A stretch of 64,000 bases of DNA. It comes from Podospora pseudocomata. Its lineage: Eukaryota; Ascomycota; Sordariomycetes; Sordariales; Podosporaceae. The DNA is taken from NCBI RefSeq assembly GCF_035222375.1, contig NW_026946365.1, positions 868,001 through 932,000 of the forward strand, read 5' to 3'. Under the pieces are notes generated by a model. It saw only the letters and a program-made list of their open reading frames with translations. It did no database searches and was not told the DNA's origin. Shown here piece by piece: positions 23,397 through 33,926 of the stretch. How positions within the stretch are numbered: position 1 is the first letter of the stretch; every line of letters starts with the position of its first letter. The position numbers and the translations under genes are program-made.

Positions 23397-25520
23397 GATA
23401 ACCGTTGAATGTGAAGAGGTGTGAGTTTACTCCTGAGGGGCCGAGAATCGTGGACCCGGGGGGAGGCGGCATGTTGAGAGGATGATTGGTTCGGTGGGTT
23501 CGGATGTTGGATGTGTTGTTGGGTGATACGGAGTGGTATGTACCTGGTGAGAAAGGGAGACGGGAATACGGGGGACCCTTCCGACGTGAGGTGATGCTGA
23601 CGGGAAAGCTTATTGGGTGGTGCTGTGGGTGTTATGCCGCAATTCAGGGACGGCTGTGAAAGGGGGGGTGGCGTTGTGGGTTGTATTACGCGGGATATGG
23701 GATGAAGGTGTTTGGGTGATCGATTCAGGGCTGATTCTTCGAGATGGGAAACACGGTCAGGTATTGTGGTCTTGCTGTTGAACCAAGGTTGACAGGCTGG
23801 ATATTCCCATTTAAGGGGGCTCTTGATGAGAGAGGAAATTCAGTCTGTTCCAAAGCATCGAACGGCATCTCGGCACGATTGATGATGATGGCAGCAGGTG
23901 GGTGAGATATGTAATTCAAACCGCGCGCCTGCAATGAACTTGTGCAAGCCAGTGTAAGGAAGGCGCGAGCGTATCTGTGGTGCCTTGCATAGCGCATTTT
24001 GTGGTGGTGGTGGTGGTGTGCTTATTCAAGATCAGTTCGGAAAGAGCGGAAACTATTTTGACTGCGCCCACTTTTCGATATTTGTTCCACTCTTGATTTT
24101 TGGCACTTTGTGATAGCAGTGATTTTCGATCATTATCTGGAGAGTGGAAAGGGGATCATCGATTTGGTTACTCGATTTCAGAGCTTGCTTCCCCAGTGAC
24201 TGGTTCAAGGGTTCAAAAAGATCGACACAGTTCTACAAAATCTAGAACTTCAACCCGGTCGGTTGGAATTTTGATTAAGCTCATGTTTTGAACAACGTCT
24301 CTCCTGGGAGGAGCTATCAATCTCCAAAAGTGGGTTGCGGATTGCCGCTATCGACAACGTCAAAAGTTCTGGACTTTGGGTTTAAGATGGCGGCGGATAT
24401 TTTTTCATCTGGTCTGAAATGGATGGTGGTTGATGACAGGTGCTTGGCCGCTCATGCGTGCTGTACCGAACCATCAACAAGACGAGGCCCTGGCTCTCTG
24501 TGCACAGCCAACAAAAAATTCACAACTCATCACGTCGGCCAGTCGTGGAATTTGTTTCCTTTTGCTAGCTACCCCTGAAGGAGAGGGGGGGCCCGCCGCG
24601 CGCAGACGCTGGCAATGTTCCTGCATTCTTGGCCCCTCTTGGGGACCCCACTGTTTGTTTCCAAGAATGGAACCTCGGCAACGGCCTCGAGGGTTCCCCC
24701 TGGGCTTACCGCTCCACTCAAGGTCTTTTCCCCGGTAACACTCGAGCGCTTTTCGAGAAACGAATGACACCCTCCCGTCGAGCACAGGTCATGGGGTGAT
24801 TATTAGGGGTTCACGATACGAGGGCCGAGCCATTGGGGGTCGAAGTGCGTAATGGCACGCAAGAAGAAACTGCTTGTTGGTAGACGATAGGTGGTGGTGG
24901 TGGTGGTGGTGGTTCAATCAACAGGTGAAGTAAAGCAAACAAAGGGTCAAAGTGCAGAAGGCATGTCGCTTACACTGTTAGGTTGGCCAATGAGAAGAGG
25001 AGGAACTTGTCCCCTATCCAAATTGACCATCGCAACTCCACGGCGTCGAGACAGAGATGGAGCCGCCGGCCGTGTTGGCGAGACCGCAACGTCCCGCAGG
25101 GGATCCCTTCTCAACAGGTCCCAAAGGGGAATAAACATCTCTTGGTCAGCGCTGCCGAAACGACGGGCGGGCCCGGTGACAACACTGCCCAGGCTCCCGG
25201 TGATGGAGGTGATGGGGGTAGGTGTGCATGATGATGGAGTCCGATCCCATGCCTTGCCTGCTGAGCCTCGCAGTCTCTGTGCCTCCCCGGCACACGGGGC
25301 GGCCAGCCTTTCGCCCCTATAAGCCGTGTGATGCCACCACGAGCACCCTTTACGTCCCTTTCCTGTGCTTGATGCTTCTCTCCAGCCAAGCTATCCAAGC
25401 TGCCTCTTAGCAACACCAGAGCATTCTTGCTCGTCCTCTGACGTATCGCACGTCCAACATTCGTTACTAGTATCATCATACCACCGACATTCTTTATTTG
25501 CTTCACAGAGGAGAAACACC
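23397..25520. other. Intergenic region, no supported gene
   Basis: This stretch of about 2.1 kb contains GGT/GGTG runs at 24002-24018 and 24890-24913. The last 200-300 bases should be the GH16 gene promoter and 5' UTR. Open frames such as 24891-25322 show no domain. Confidence 0.5.
24890..24913. repeat. (GGT)n microsatellite
   Basis: Tandem GGT units about 600 bp upstream of the GH16 start codon. Confidence 0.85.
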
Positions 25521-27992
25521 ATGGCTCCATCATTCTCTAAGCTGGGCGCTTTTGCCCTGGCTCTTGCCTCTGGCGTCACTGCCACCCAGAAGTACGTCCT
25601 CTCCGAGGAGTACACACCATCCAACCTTTTCGAGAACTTCGAGTTCATGGAGTTCAAGGGGAACGACGAAGACCCCAACAGGGGACATGTACGGTATCAA
25701 AGCCAGGCCGACGCCCTCCAGCTTGGTCTCATCGATCCCGTCAACACCGACGACGTCTTCATCGGTGTCGACTACACCAAGTGGGCCGAACATGGCCGTG
25801 AAAGTGTCAGAATCGAGAGTTTGAACTCGTACAGCAAGGGTCTCTTCATCGCCGAGTTTACTCACTTGCCCAAGGCCGTTTGCGGTGCCTGGCCAGCTTT
25901 CTGGCTGACTGGTGAGCAGTGGCCCAAGCATGGCGAGATTGATATCTATGAGGGATGGAACTTGAACCCGCAGAACAAGGTCGTTGGCCATACCGATGTG
26001 AAGACCGCTGGTGTGTGCAAGATTGACACTGATGTCAGCTCTGGCTTCGTCCATTACCCTGACTGCGATGTCGTGGCCGAGGGCCAGCCCACCAACGCTG
26101 GTTGCGCACTTGATGAGGGTAACAATCTCTTTGGTAACCCCAACGGTGGTATCTGTAAGTGCTCCACATCCCCAGGCTCTTGACACCAGAGGCAACATGC
26201 TAATCACTGATGTTCCTCAGGGGCCACCGAGTGGACTGAGACCACCTTCAAGGTCTGGAGCTGGGCTCGCGGCGCCGAGCCCCGGGATGTCGCCAGTGGA
26301 TCGCCCGATCCTCTGAGCTGGGGGCCCCCTAGCTTCGCTCTTACTCCCAAGAGCTGCGATGTCAGAAGTGCCTTCAAGGATATGCGCATGGTCCTCAACA
26401 TCAACTTCTGCGGTGATGCTGCTGGTAACACCTGGAACATTGGTGGCAGGGACTCTTGCGCTGCCAAGACTGGCTATGCCGAGTGCTACGAGTACGTCAG
26501 GGATCACGGCGCTGACTTCGAAGACGTTTTCTGGAAGGTCAAGGGCATCAGCGTCTACCAGCTTGAGGATGCCGCTACCTCTACCAGCACCACTGTTTCC
26601 AGCACCACCAGCACCACCGAGACTGTGACCTCTGCTGAGCCTACCGTGACCGAGACTGCCTCTGAGACTGTATCCGAGGAGCCTACTTCCACCATCACCT
26701 CCGACTCTGAGGAGCCCACCGCTACCGAGACGGCTACTGAGACTGCCACCGAGTCTGCCGCCGAGTCTGCTACCGAGACTGCCTCCGAGACTGTTACTGA
26801 GACCACCTCCGAGTCTGCCACCGAGACTGTGGAGGTTACCACTACCAGCGAGACCGCCACCACCACTGACGGCCTTGAGCCAACCCTGACCACCGAGGCC
26901 CCCGAGACCACCACCACCGCCAACCCCGGTGATGAGGATGAGGATGACGTCTGCTCGGATGACGAGGAGGAGACCACCACCACCGATATTGCTACTGCTA
27001 CTGAGACCGAGACCGTCGAGCAACCTACCGAGACCGCTGAGCCTACTGGCGAGGCCACCGAGACTGCTGAGCCTTCCGCTGAGCCCACTGATGCTGAGAC
27101 CACTGGCGCTGACCCTACCGAGACTGCCGTCCCCACCGAGACCGGTTCCGACGAGGTCACCACCACTGCCCAGGAGTTCACCACCTCGACCATCTTCGCC
27201 ACCGAAACCTTCACTGTTACCTCGTGCGCTCCCAACGTCACCTCTTGCCCCGGTCGCGTCGTGACCTCCGTTGTCGCCATCGGCACCACCGTCTGCCCCG
27301 TCACTCCCACCGTCACCGCCACCCCTGAGCCTACCGAGACCGCCACTCTCCCTGACGGCTGGACCACCTCCACCGTCTACGCCACCGAGGTCATCACCGT
27401 CTCTTCCTGCCCTCCCACCGTTGTCGACTGCCCCAGCCGCGTCGTGACTTCCATCGTTGCCGTTGGCACCACCGTCTGCCCTATTGGTAGCGCCACCGTT
27501 CCGGGCGAGGGTGTTCCCACCGACGTCCCTACCTTCGGCGTGCCTGGCGAGGGCGTTCCTGGCGAGGGTGTCCCCACTGACGGCATCCCCGTCGAGGGTG
27601 TCCCAACTGATGTCCCTACCGGCGGTGTTCCCACCGGTGGCATCCCCAACATCGACACCACCCTCACCACCCTCCTCACCTCGACCGGCACCAGGACCGT
27701 GACCCTCACCGGCGGTGTCGAGCAGTCCACCAGCGTTCCCCCCGTTGTCGTCCCCGTCCCCACCGGCGGTGCCCCCATCAACAGCGGAAATAACGGCACT
27801 TTTGTGCCCCAGCCCCCCACCAAGCCTGCGTATACCTACTCTCCTGAGGTTACGCTCCCCTTGGTGCCCATCAACGAGCAGACTCCCGCTCCTGGGCCTA
27901 CCAAGCTCCCGATTGTTGAGGTGAACGGTGCGGGCAGGATGGCTGTTGGTGGGTTGATGGGTGTGGTTGCTGCTTTGGCGCTTGTGCTTTAA
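25521..27992 (+). CDS. GPI-anchored GH16 endo-1,3(4)-beta-glucanase with Ser/Thr-rich wall domain
   Basis: There are two exons, 25521-26154 and 26221-27992, with a 66-bp intron splitting a Trp codon. The product is 801 residues. A signal peptide (residues 1-20, AFALALASGVTA) precedes a GH16 catalytic domain of about 330 residues. The active-site block is GEIDIYEG, with Glu139 as likely nucleophile, Asp141, and Glu144 as acid/base. This subfamily cleaves mixed or laminarin-type beta-glucan. After the catalytic domain comes a very long Thr/Ser/Glu region with repeated TET and SAT words. Two copies of a Cys-containing unit of about 45 residues follow (TTSTIFATETFTVTSC...RVVTSVVAIGTTVCP and TTSTVYATEVITVSSC...RVVTSIVAVGTTVCP). 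A Pro/Gly/Val repeat region (VPGEGVP, VPTDVP) is next. The C-terminus is hydrophobic after an NGAG site, consistent with GPI anchoring. The protein is likely fixed in the cell wall, where it remodels glucan. Confidence 0.92.
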
Positions 27993-28990
27993 ATTTGTTT
28001 TCTGATTTGTTTTTTCATTGGATGAGTGGAGGAGATAGAGGGGCAGGTTTTGGAAACAATATAATTTCTTGGATAAGAATTTTTGGTTTTATCGTTTTTT
28101 TTTTTGCATATGCATGTGTTAGCGTAGCGAGTTGTCTGTCTGTCTGAGTGTGTCTCTTTTGTATGTAAAGAAGTAAATTGAAGAAGGAAGATGGTAAAGA
28201 GGTTGAGCTTTGGAGATGATCCTGATCCGGGTGTTGATGGGTGTTTTTATGTTGGCGTTTTGTGGGTCGGTTTATGCCTCTTTACTTACCTCCAGGTCCT
28301 TTATCCTCGTTGTTATACACCACGGCTACTACTTTTCAACTCGGAAGTTCTCACCCAGCTTGACATGTTGGCCCCCCAGACTCCTGATAGGACTTGTCCT
28401 AGACAGTGGTCTCAATCGTGCAAGACTCTCAGAGTCCGAGTCTTTGAAGGGGTATGTCATCCACCTGTCTCTGTTCTGTCCAAGCTAAGACACGCTGTTT
28501 ACACAACCCTTTGTGCTCCATACATCTGAAACATACTCTTTGGCGTAGCACCCTTTCTCATCACCTACCTCCTCTTTCTTATTTACCTTCCCGACCTGTA
28601 ACCCGGCTTACTTTAGTTTGGACTTGTTGACAAGTTACCAAGGTCCTCATTTCCTCTAAATGCGTCTTGCGAGGCTAGTTTAAGCTGTTATATGGGATGG
28701 TGATCATTTGTACATGCATTTTAATTAGCACACACTCTTGTTTGCGCATGGGCATGGATAAAGCCACCGTCATTTACCAAGTAGGATGACAATAGGACGT
28801 GTATATAAAAGCAGCGCAATGTCTTCCATCTCTCTTGCAAAAACAAAATATACACACAGCTCAGAAGCAAACAGCCACCCCATCCAGCCAGCGCTCACCC
28901 ACCTTAAACAAAAAAAAACCCCAAAAAAAAACCCCCAAAAAAAGCAAACGTATATCATGACTATGTATGACCCCCCTCACCTCATCCCAT
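27993..28990. other. Convergent 3' intergenic region
   Basis: This lies between the stop codons of the plus-strand GH16 gene and the minus-strand glutamate-cysteine ligase gene. It holds T-rich sequence near 28090-28106 and A/C homopolymer tracts at about 28908-28945. No gene is supported. Confidence 0.6.
28908..28945. repeat. Alternating poly-A / poly-C tracts
   Basis: Runs of seven to nine A alternate with four or five C just beyond the 3' end of the glutamate-cysteine ligase gene. On that gene's strand these are T/G tracts and may fall in its 3' UTR. Confidence 0.7.
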
Positions 28991-31361
28991 CTAAAACCCC
29001 CCCAGCAGTTTCTCAACCCCCCTACCCAGCCCTTTAAACCCCTCCCCCCTCGCCTCCCTCTCTCCAATCTCAATCACCTTGCCCACCAAATCCTTGTTCA
29101 CCTCCTCACTAACCACACTATCCCTCCTGTACCCCTCGTGCCCCTTGACAAACTCCCTAATCCACCTCGCCGCCGTCCACAACTCCCCATTCGCCCTCTT
29201 CCTGATCAAGTCCAAATACCTCGCCAACTGACACCTGGTCGCCACGTCTACATTGACCGAGTCCAGATAACTCTCCACAAGCGGGATCAAACCCGGAAAC
29301 TCCCCCTCCTCGTCGCCATTGATGACCTCGTTGACAGTCATGAGCTTGTACTCGTCCTCCACCGGACCAACAGGCGACGGAGGGCGCGAGTTGGCCCTGC
29401 TGCCACCGCCACCAGAGCGGGGGGTGTTGGTGCCTGAGCCTGAGCCCCTCGACGGCCGGGAGGAGAAGAGGTTACGCCTAAACCAAAACTTCTCCTGAAG
29501 GACAGCATCCCGCTTGTGGGCGGTCTCCATGTTTTCGTCGACTTTGGTGATGGGGATGTAGAAATTGAGGTCAAACGACAAAATCACCCTCGTGATGAGG
29601 ACCATAAAGACCGAAAACGCCGCGTTTTCGAAATCGGTAATTTGAATCTCCATTGGGCGGAACTCTACCCTCCAGCCGATGTTGTTATCTGCTGGGGGAG
29701 GCTTGAAGCGCATGTGCTGCCAGTTGGTGCTTTGAATGTTCTCAAAGTGGTCCGTCTTGGAGAGGTCGAGGACTTCCAGGTCTTCGTTGAAGATGACGAT
29801 GGGGTCGCGGATGAAGAGGTGAGCGAAGTGGGTGGCGAGGCGGTCGTCCATGCCGCCATCGAGGAGCTGCTGCTTGATTTCGGGGTCGATGACTAGGTTG
29901 GGGTCGAGGTATTCTTCCCTCAGCCTGGGGTCTTCGGAGATGTAGGTCGAGTTGGAGGCATATCTCGACTTGGGAATACGCCAGCGGTCGTTTTGTAGAG
30001 GCTTCTCGCCTAATTCTTCGGCAGTGCGATCATCAACAGCTTTGCTGATCTGATTCCACCTCACATCGGTATCGGCGAGGAAACCCTTGTAGATTGGTGT
30101 GGCAGCCGTCAGCGCCAGGAGGATGGGGCCGAGGGGTGAGAGCTGGTCGTACATCTTTCTACCCTCGGTGATGTTCTTTGCTTGGAAGGTGATCTGAAGA
30201 CAGCAAGAGCCCATGCCGAACGCCATGGCATCCATGTGAATAAAGTTGTCTGGCGCGGCGCCATTCCGGACGTCGTCGTCTTCGGGCCAGTTGTGAAGGT
30301 CGTAGTTGACAGTTGGGTCCTTCCACGGCCATGGCGTGTTCTCATCTCTGAACACAGGTACGTTGACCTGTACTTTGCGGCCACGCCGGGATCGGATGTT
30401 GGCAGCGAGCGTTGGGAAACGAATGTGAGGATTGGCGATTTCATCGGGGACAAATTGTGACCTCAGTTTGGGTCCCGAGACTGGATAATGGGGTTCAGTG
30501 AAAACGCCAGGGCTACCTATCCTGGGGAAGGTTGTCAAGGTGATTGGGTACTCATTAGGCAACATGTGATCCTTGGCAATGGCTCGCCTGCGTTGTGTTA
30601 GAAGAAGGATTCTTACTCGAGCTGACTGGTGTACATACCTCAACTTCATATCAGGCTCAACATGCAAAAGCTCCTTGAAGTCGATGCCCCATGGCTTACC
30701 AGGGGTCGCTTCGAGCATAAATCTGCCGAATTCGGGATGGAAGACTGGGGATGGATACTTGTCCCTATGACGGTTAGTACGGACGGTCTCCTCAACAAAT
30801 CAAGCTTCTCTTACTTTGGTTTCGTCCCACCGGGGGAGGCAGGGGGCGTAACCTCCTTGGCCAGATCCTTGTCTCCAGCCAGAGCAGCGAGGATATCAGC
30901 CTGCCTCAAAGAGAGCAAAACCTTGGGGTCATCTTTGGAATATGTCACGACAAGGTACTCGACCTAGAAGTGTCTCAGCACCAGTCTACGAATCAGCACT
31001 CGAAGATAAACATACCTCGTCACCCCAAAGCATGGCATCTCTCTCCTTGACCTTGGCCTTATTCCATATCTCCAGCAATTGCTACAGGACAAAAGCAAGT
31101 GTTAGCTCATCGCTGACCACCAAGGCCCCGGCTCTTCCCGAGATTTCCATGCAATTACAAGTGCCCTCACTCACCTTGATGCCCCAGGCCCTGACATGAT
31201 GAGCCTTCGTCTTCGCCTCTGGCCAATCCAAGGCCGTTCCCAGTGCCCTTTGCAGAATATCAGCATGACGCCATACATAGACGAGAGCGAAGCGATGTGG
31301 TGAGATGTGTATGTGTGGTGCGGGCAGGATATAAAACGGGATATACGCACAAGAGACCCAT
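28991..31361 (-). CDS. gsh1: Glutamate-cysteine ligase, catalytic subunit
   Basis: There are six exons on the minus strand: 31361-31351, 31247-31175, 31081-31016, 30963-30815, 30764-30639 and 30587-28991. All joins keep frame and give 673 residues. The enzyme joins glutamate and cysteine with ATP, the first and rate-setting step of glutathione synthesis in the cytosol. Recognition rests on the family start MGLLALGTALDWPEAKTK, then WGDE-VEYLVV, PEFGRFMLEATPGKPW, TTFPRIGSPG, the MDAMAFGMGSCCLQITFQAK block, and DHFENIQSTNWQHMRFKPPP. Length is usual for fungal eukaryotic-type enzymes. The first exon is only 11 nt (MGLL, with the last codon split). A Gly/Ser-rich insert with RPSRGSGSGTNTPRSGGGG lies near residues 530-555. 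A TTAGTCA motif sits 36 bp upstream of the ATG. Confidence 0.96.
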
Positions 31362-31396
31362 GGTTTACGAAACGGAGGGTTGTCGTGATGTGCTGT

Positions 31397-31403
31397 TTAG
31401 TCA
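31397..31403. promoter_or_regulatory. Possible Yap-type response element (TTAGTCA)
   Basis: TTAGTCA (TGACTAA on the minus strand) lies 36 bp upstream of the glutamate-cysteine ligase ATG. The same heptamer is known as the Yap1 response element of the yeast GSH1 promoter. A heptamer can easily occur by chance, and here it may fall inside the 5' UTR. Confidence 0.25.
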
Positions 31404-33926
31404 CGAGTGAAATGCCGTCGCTTTCCGGCAAGGTAAGGCTCCAAATGTTCCAACAAGATTGGATATTTCAGGGTCCAGCAAGCTGTAATACGTGTAAATC
31501 CGGATCCCTGAAAGGATCGTGTGGTGACCGAGAGAGACCGAAACAGAGGGTGTGCGTGAATGAGTGTTGCAAAGTAGTGAAGAGAGATATCGAGCCAATG
31601 GCCGCCCAGCTCTCACACAACGTATTGGGCGGGAGTTCCAAAAATTGGATAAGAGAAGAAGTTTCTCACTCTTCCACCTGCAACAACCTCGCTGATGCTA
31701 TCACCAGAACGGGATGTGAGAGGCAAAGACAAGAGATGCCAACCCCCCTTTTTACCCCGGATTCCCTCTTTTTCAACCTTGCCCCTAACTCCTCCCCTCG
31801 CTGCTTCCAGAAATGCGCCTTCTCTATTTCCGGAACGATGGTGCTATGCAGTGCGTGAGCGTGAGCAAATGCGTGTAGATGGTTGCTTCCCCCCCTCCCC
31901 CAGTAACACCCCCCACGTTCCAGTTCGCAGCCTTGCAGCTATTCGCTACCGCTTGGCGGGTTGTGGCAGCCGAATCAGAGTGTATGACGCTGCTGGCGTC
32001 TTGTTGGAGTATGCAGGTAGCAAAGGCGTCATCCAGAGCACGCAATCGTTCTCGGCTGCAACTGGGCCAAATCTGTTGACAAGGTTTGGGGGTCTGCTGT
32101 GAGATGTCGGAAGGCAGCAGACTTATTTGATCGTCGATGCGAGTGAGCACTGATATAAAGAGTTGAAAAAATAAAAGCATGAAACTGGCGAGAAATGAGT
32201 TGAAAGTCACAAGTCGGGATATCCTGTCTTGGTTGTCAAGGGAGTTATAAGAGCAACAACTCCCCCTCTTTCGTTCCACGATCCGATGTTTATATAAGAA
32301 TGTACCGAAGTTCAAACAATATATAAGCCCGCGGCAATAAAAATGAAGAGAAAAAACACAAGCCGTAGTTTCAGGGACCTGCTTTAAATTTTTCGCGTTG
32401 GCAGGCGGCAAAACCCCAACAAGGGGACCTTCTTCAAAAAGAACAATGGGGCTGGAACTACTACCGAGCGGACTACCTTTTTGGCATCCACTCTCGCACT
32501 CCCTGTTTCCCCGAGAAATGGACGAAAGAGTTCCGACAGCGGGGGATGCCAATTTTTTTTTTTGTACTCCCCTTCCAGACTCTGGAAACCGGGGAAATTC
32601 TCGAGACCCAGGTGTTGTTAAGCTTTGGCCCTGGTGGAGTCTGGAGAGGCTGACACTTCCGTCCATCGGACGACCCAGAGAGAGCCATTCAAACGTTTGA
32701 CAAAGTAAGCAGCAACTAAATAAACTGCGTGGAGCTGAATAATGACAATAACAAATTGTGTACTGCAAAGTAAACAACCGCTCGGCTATCTGCCCGACCT
32801 GGGCTGCTGTCTCCTCAGATCGGAGTCTTGTCTACAAGTGCTTAGAAATCCAAATCAACTCCCGATTGGGGTAGGTATGCGTCCATCTAATCGCTCGGAA
32901 ACATCCCGTGGAAAACGTGTGTGTGCAACGTGCCAACGGCGACTGACATGGTAGGTGGGTTCGTCCGTCCCCCGTGTCCCAGAGAAGGTGTGATGGAATG
33001 TTTCTTATGCCATGGCTAGCCGTTGGGACGTTTCTTTGCTTCCATCAATTGACAGGAAACGACCTGCCTGTAGTTCTTGGTGGGAATGACATCTCTCGGG
33101 TGACAGGCAGACCACACCCCACAATCCGCAGAGAACAGGGAGTACTGCGGGGTTTTCTCTTTGCTTATCGATAAACAGAGGGGTAACTTCGTCAGCGAGA
33201 TCGCGCATGTGAAAAGGCGGGGCATATCCCAGCTTAACCCTGAGATGGTTAGGGTAATTGCTGCATCTATTATCTGTGTGTTTACAGAATAAATCTCAGG
33301 CTCTCCTTGATATTATCCCCGTCTGCAATTGAGATTGAGGCCTGGGCGCCCCTCGCCACTTCACCGACTGTCAAATGCCGGGCAACCCGGATGTTTCTTG
33401 CGATCTCATTTCAATCGGTGATCGTGGAAAGTCGGTGCTTCGTGACAATCCAGATTCAACAAAATCGCATACTTTGCTCGAGAAAGGCTACAGCAAAAGG
33501 GAGACAGTGGTGAAAGGGACTCATTCTCTGTAAACACTTTATCCTTTTGTACATGTCCATCCCTATTTTGTCTCTACCCTCCAAGCAATTACAGAAATGT
33601 CTCTACTATATATACACATCTTTCTGTCCCCCTCCTCATCATCTGTGCCGCCGGGTATCCCTTGATACTTTCCCACAAAAGAAAACGCCATATATGCTTA
33701 CAATGACCTCCCTCCCTCCTCATGCCCTTTCTGTATGCGTATGCTCGCTATCGTACAATGTAATAAAAAGTGAAAGAAACGCTGATAACCACCCCTAAAA
33801 GAACCTTCCCCAAAAAAAAAAAAAAAAAGGCTTGAACGCCCAGCCAAAACGTCAAAGAAAAGAAACCTCATCTCTTGACAGTTTGTTCAAAGAAAATGCC
33901 ATCTCATCACAACCAACATCTTCCTA
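31404..33926. other. Intergenic region upstream of glutamate-cysteine ligase
   Basis: This 2.5-kb region should include the glutamate-cysteine ligase promoter and the 3' flank of the CFEM-like gene. A 317-codon minus-strand frame at 31824-32777 has no domain and sits where a promoter is expected, so it is not called. A 16-17 base A run lies near 33813-33828. Confidence 0.5.

Noticed and set aside
26217-27373. Long minus-strand frames opposite the GH16 gene (up to 272 codons)
   Set aside because: Mirror of the repetitive Thr/Ser/Pro codons of the GH16 wall region.
31824-32777. 317-codon minus-strand open frame
   Set aside because: No domain, mixed composition, and it lies upstream of the glutamate-cysteine ligase gene. 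Treated as a chance open frame.
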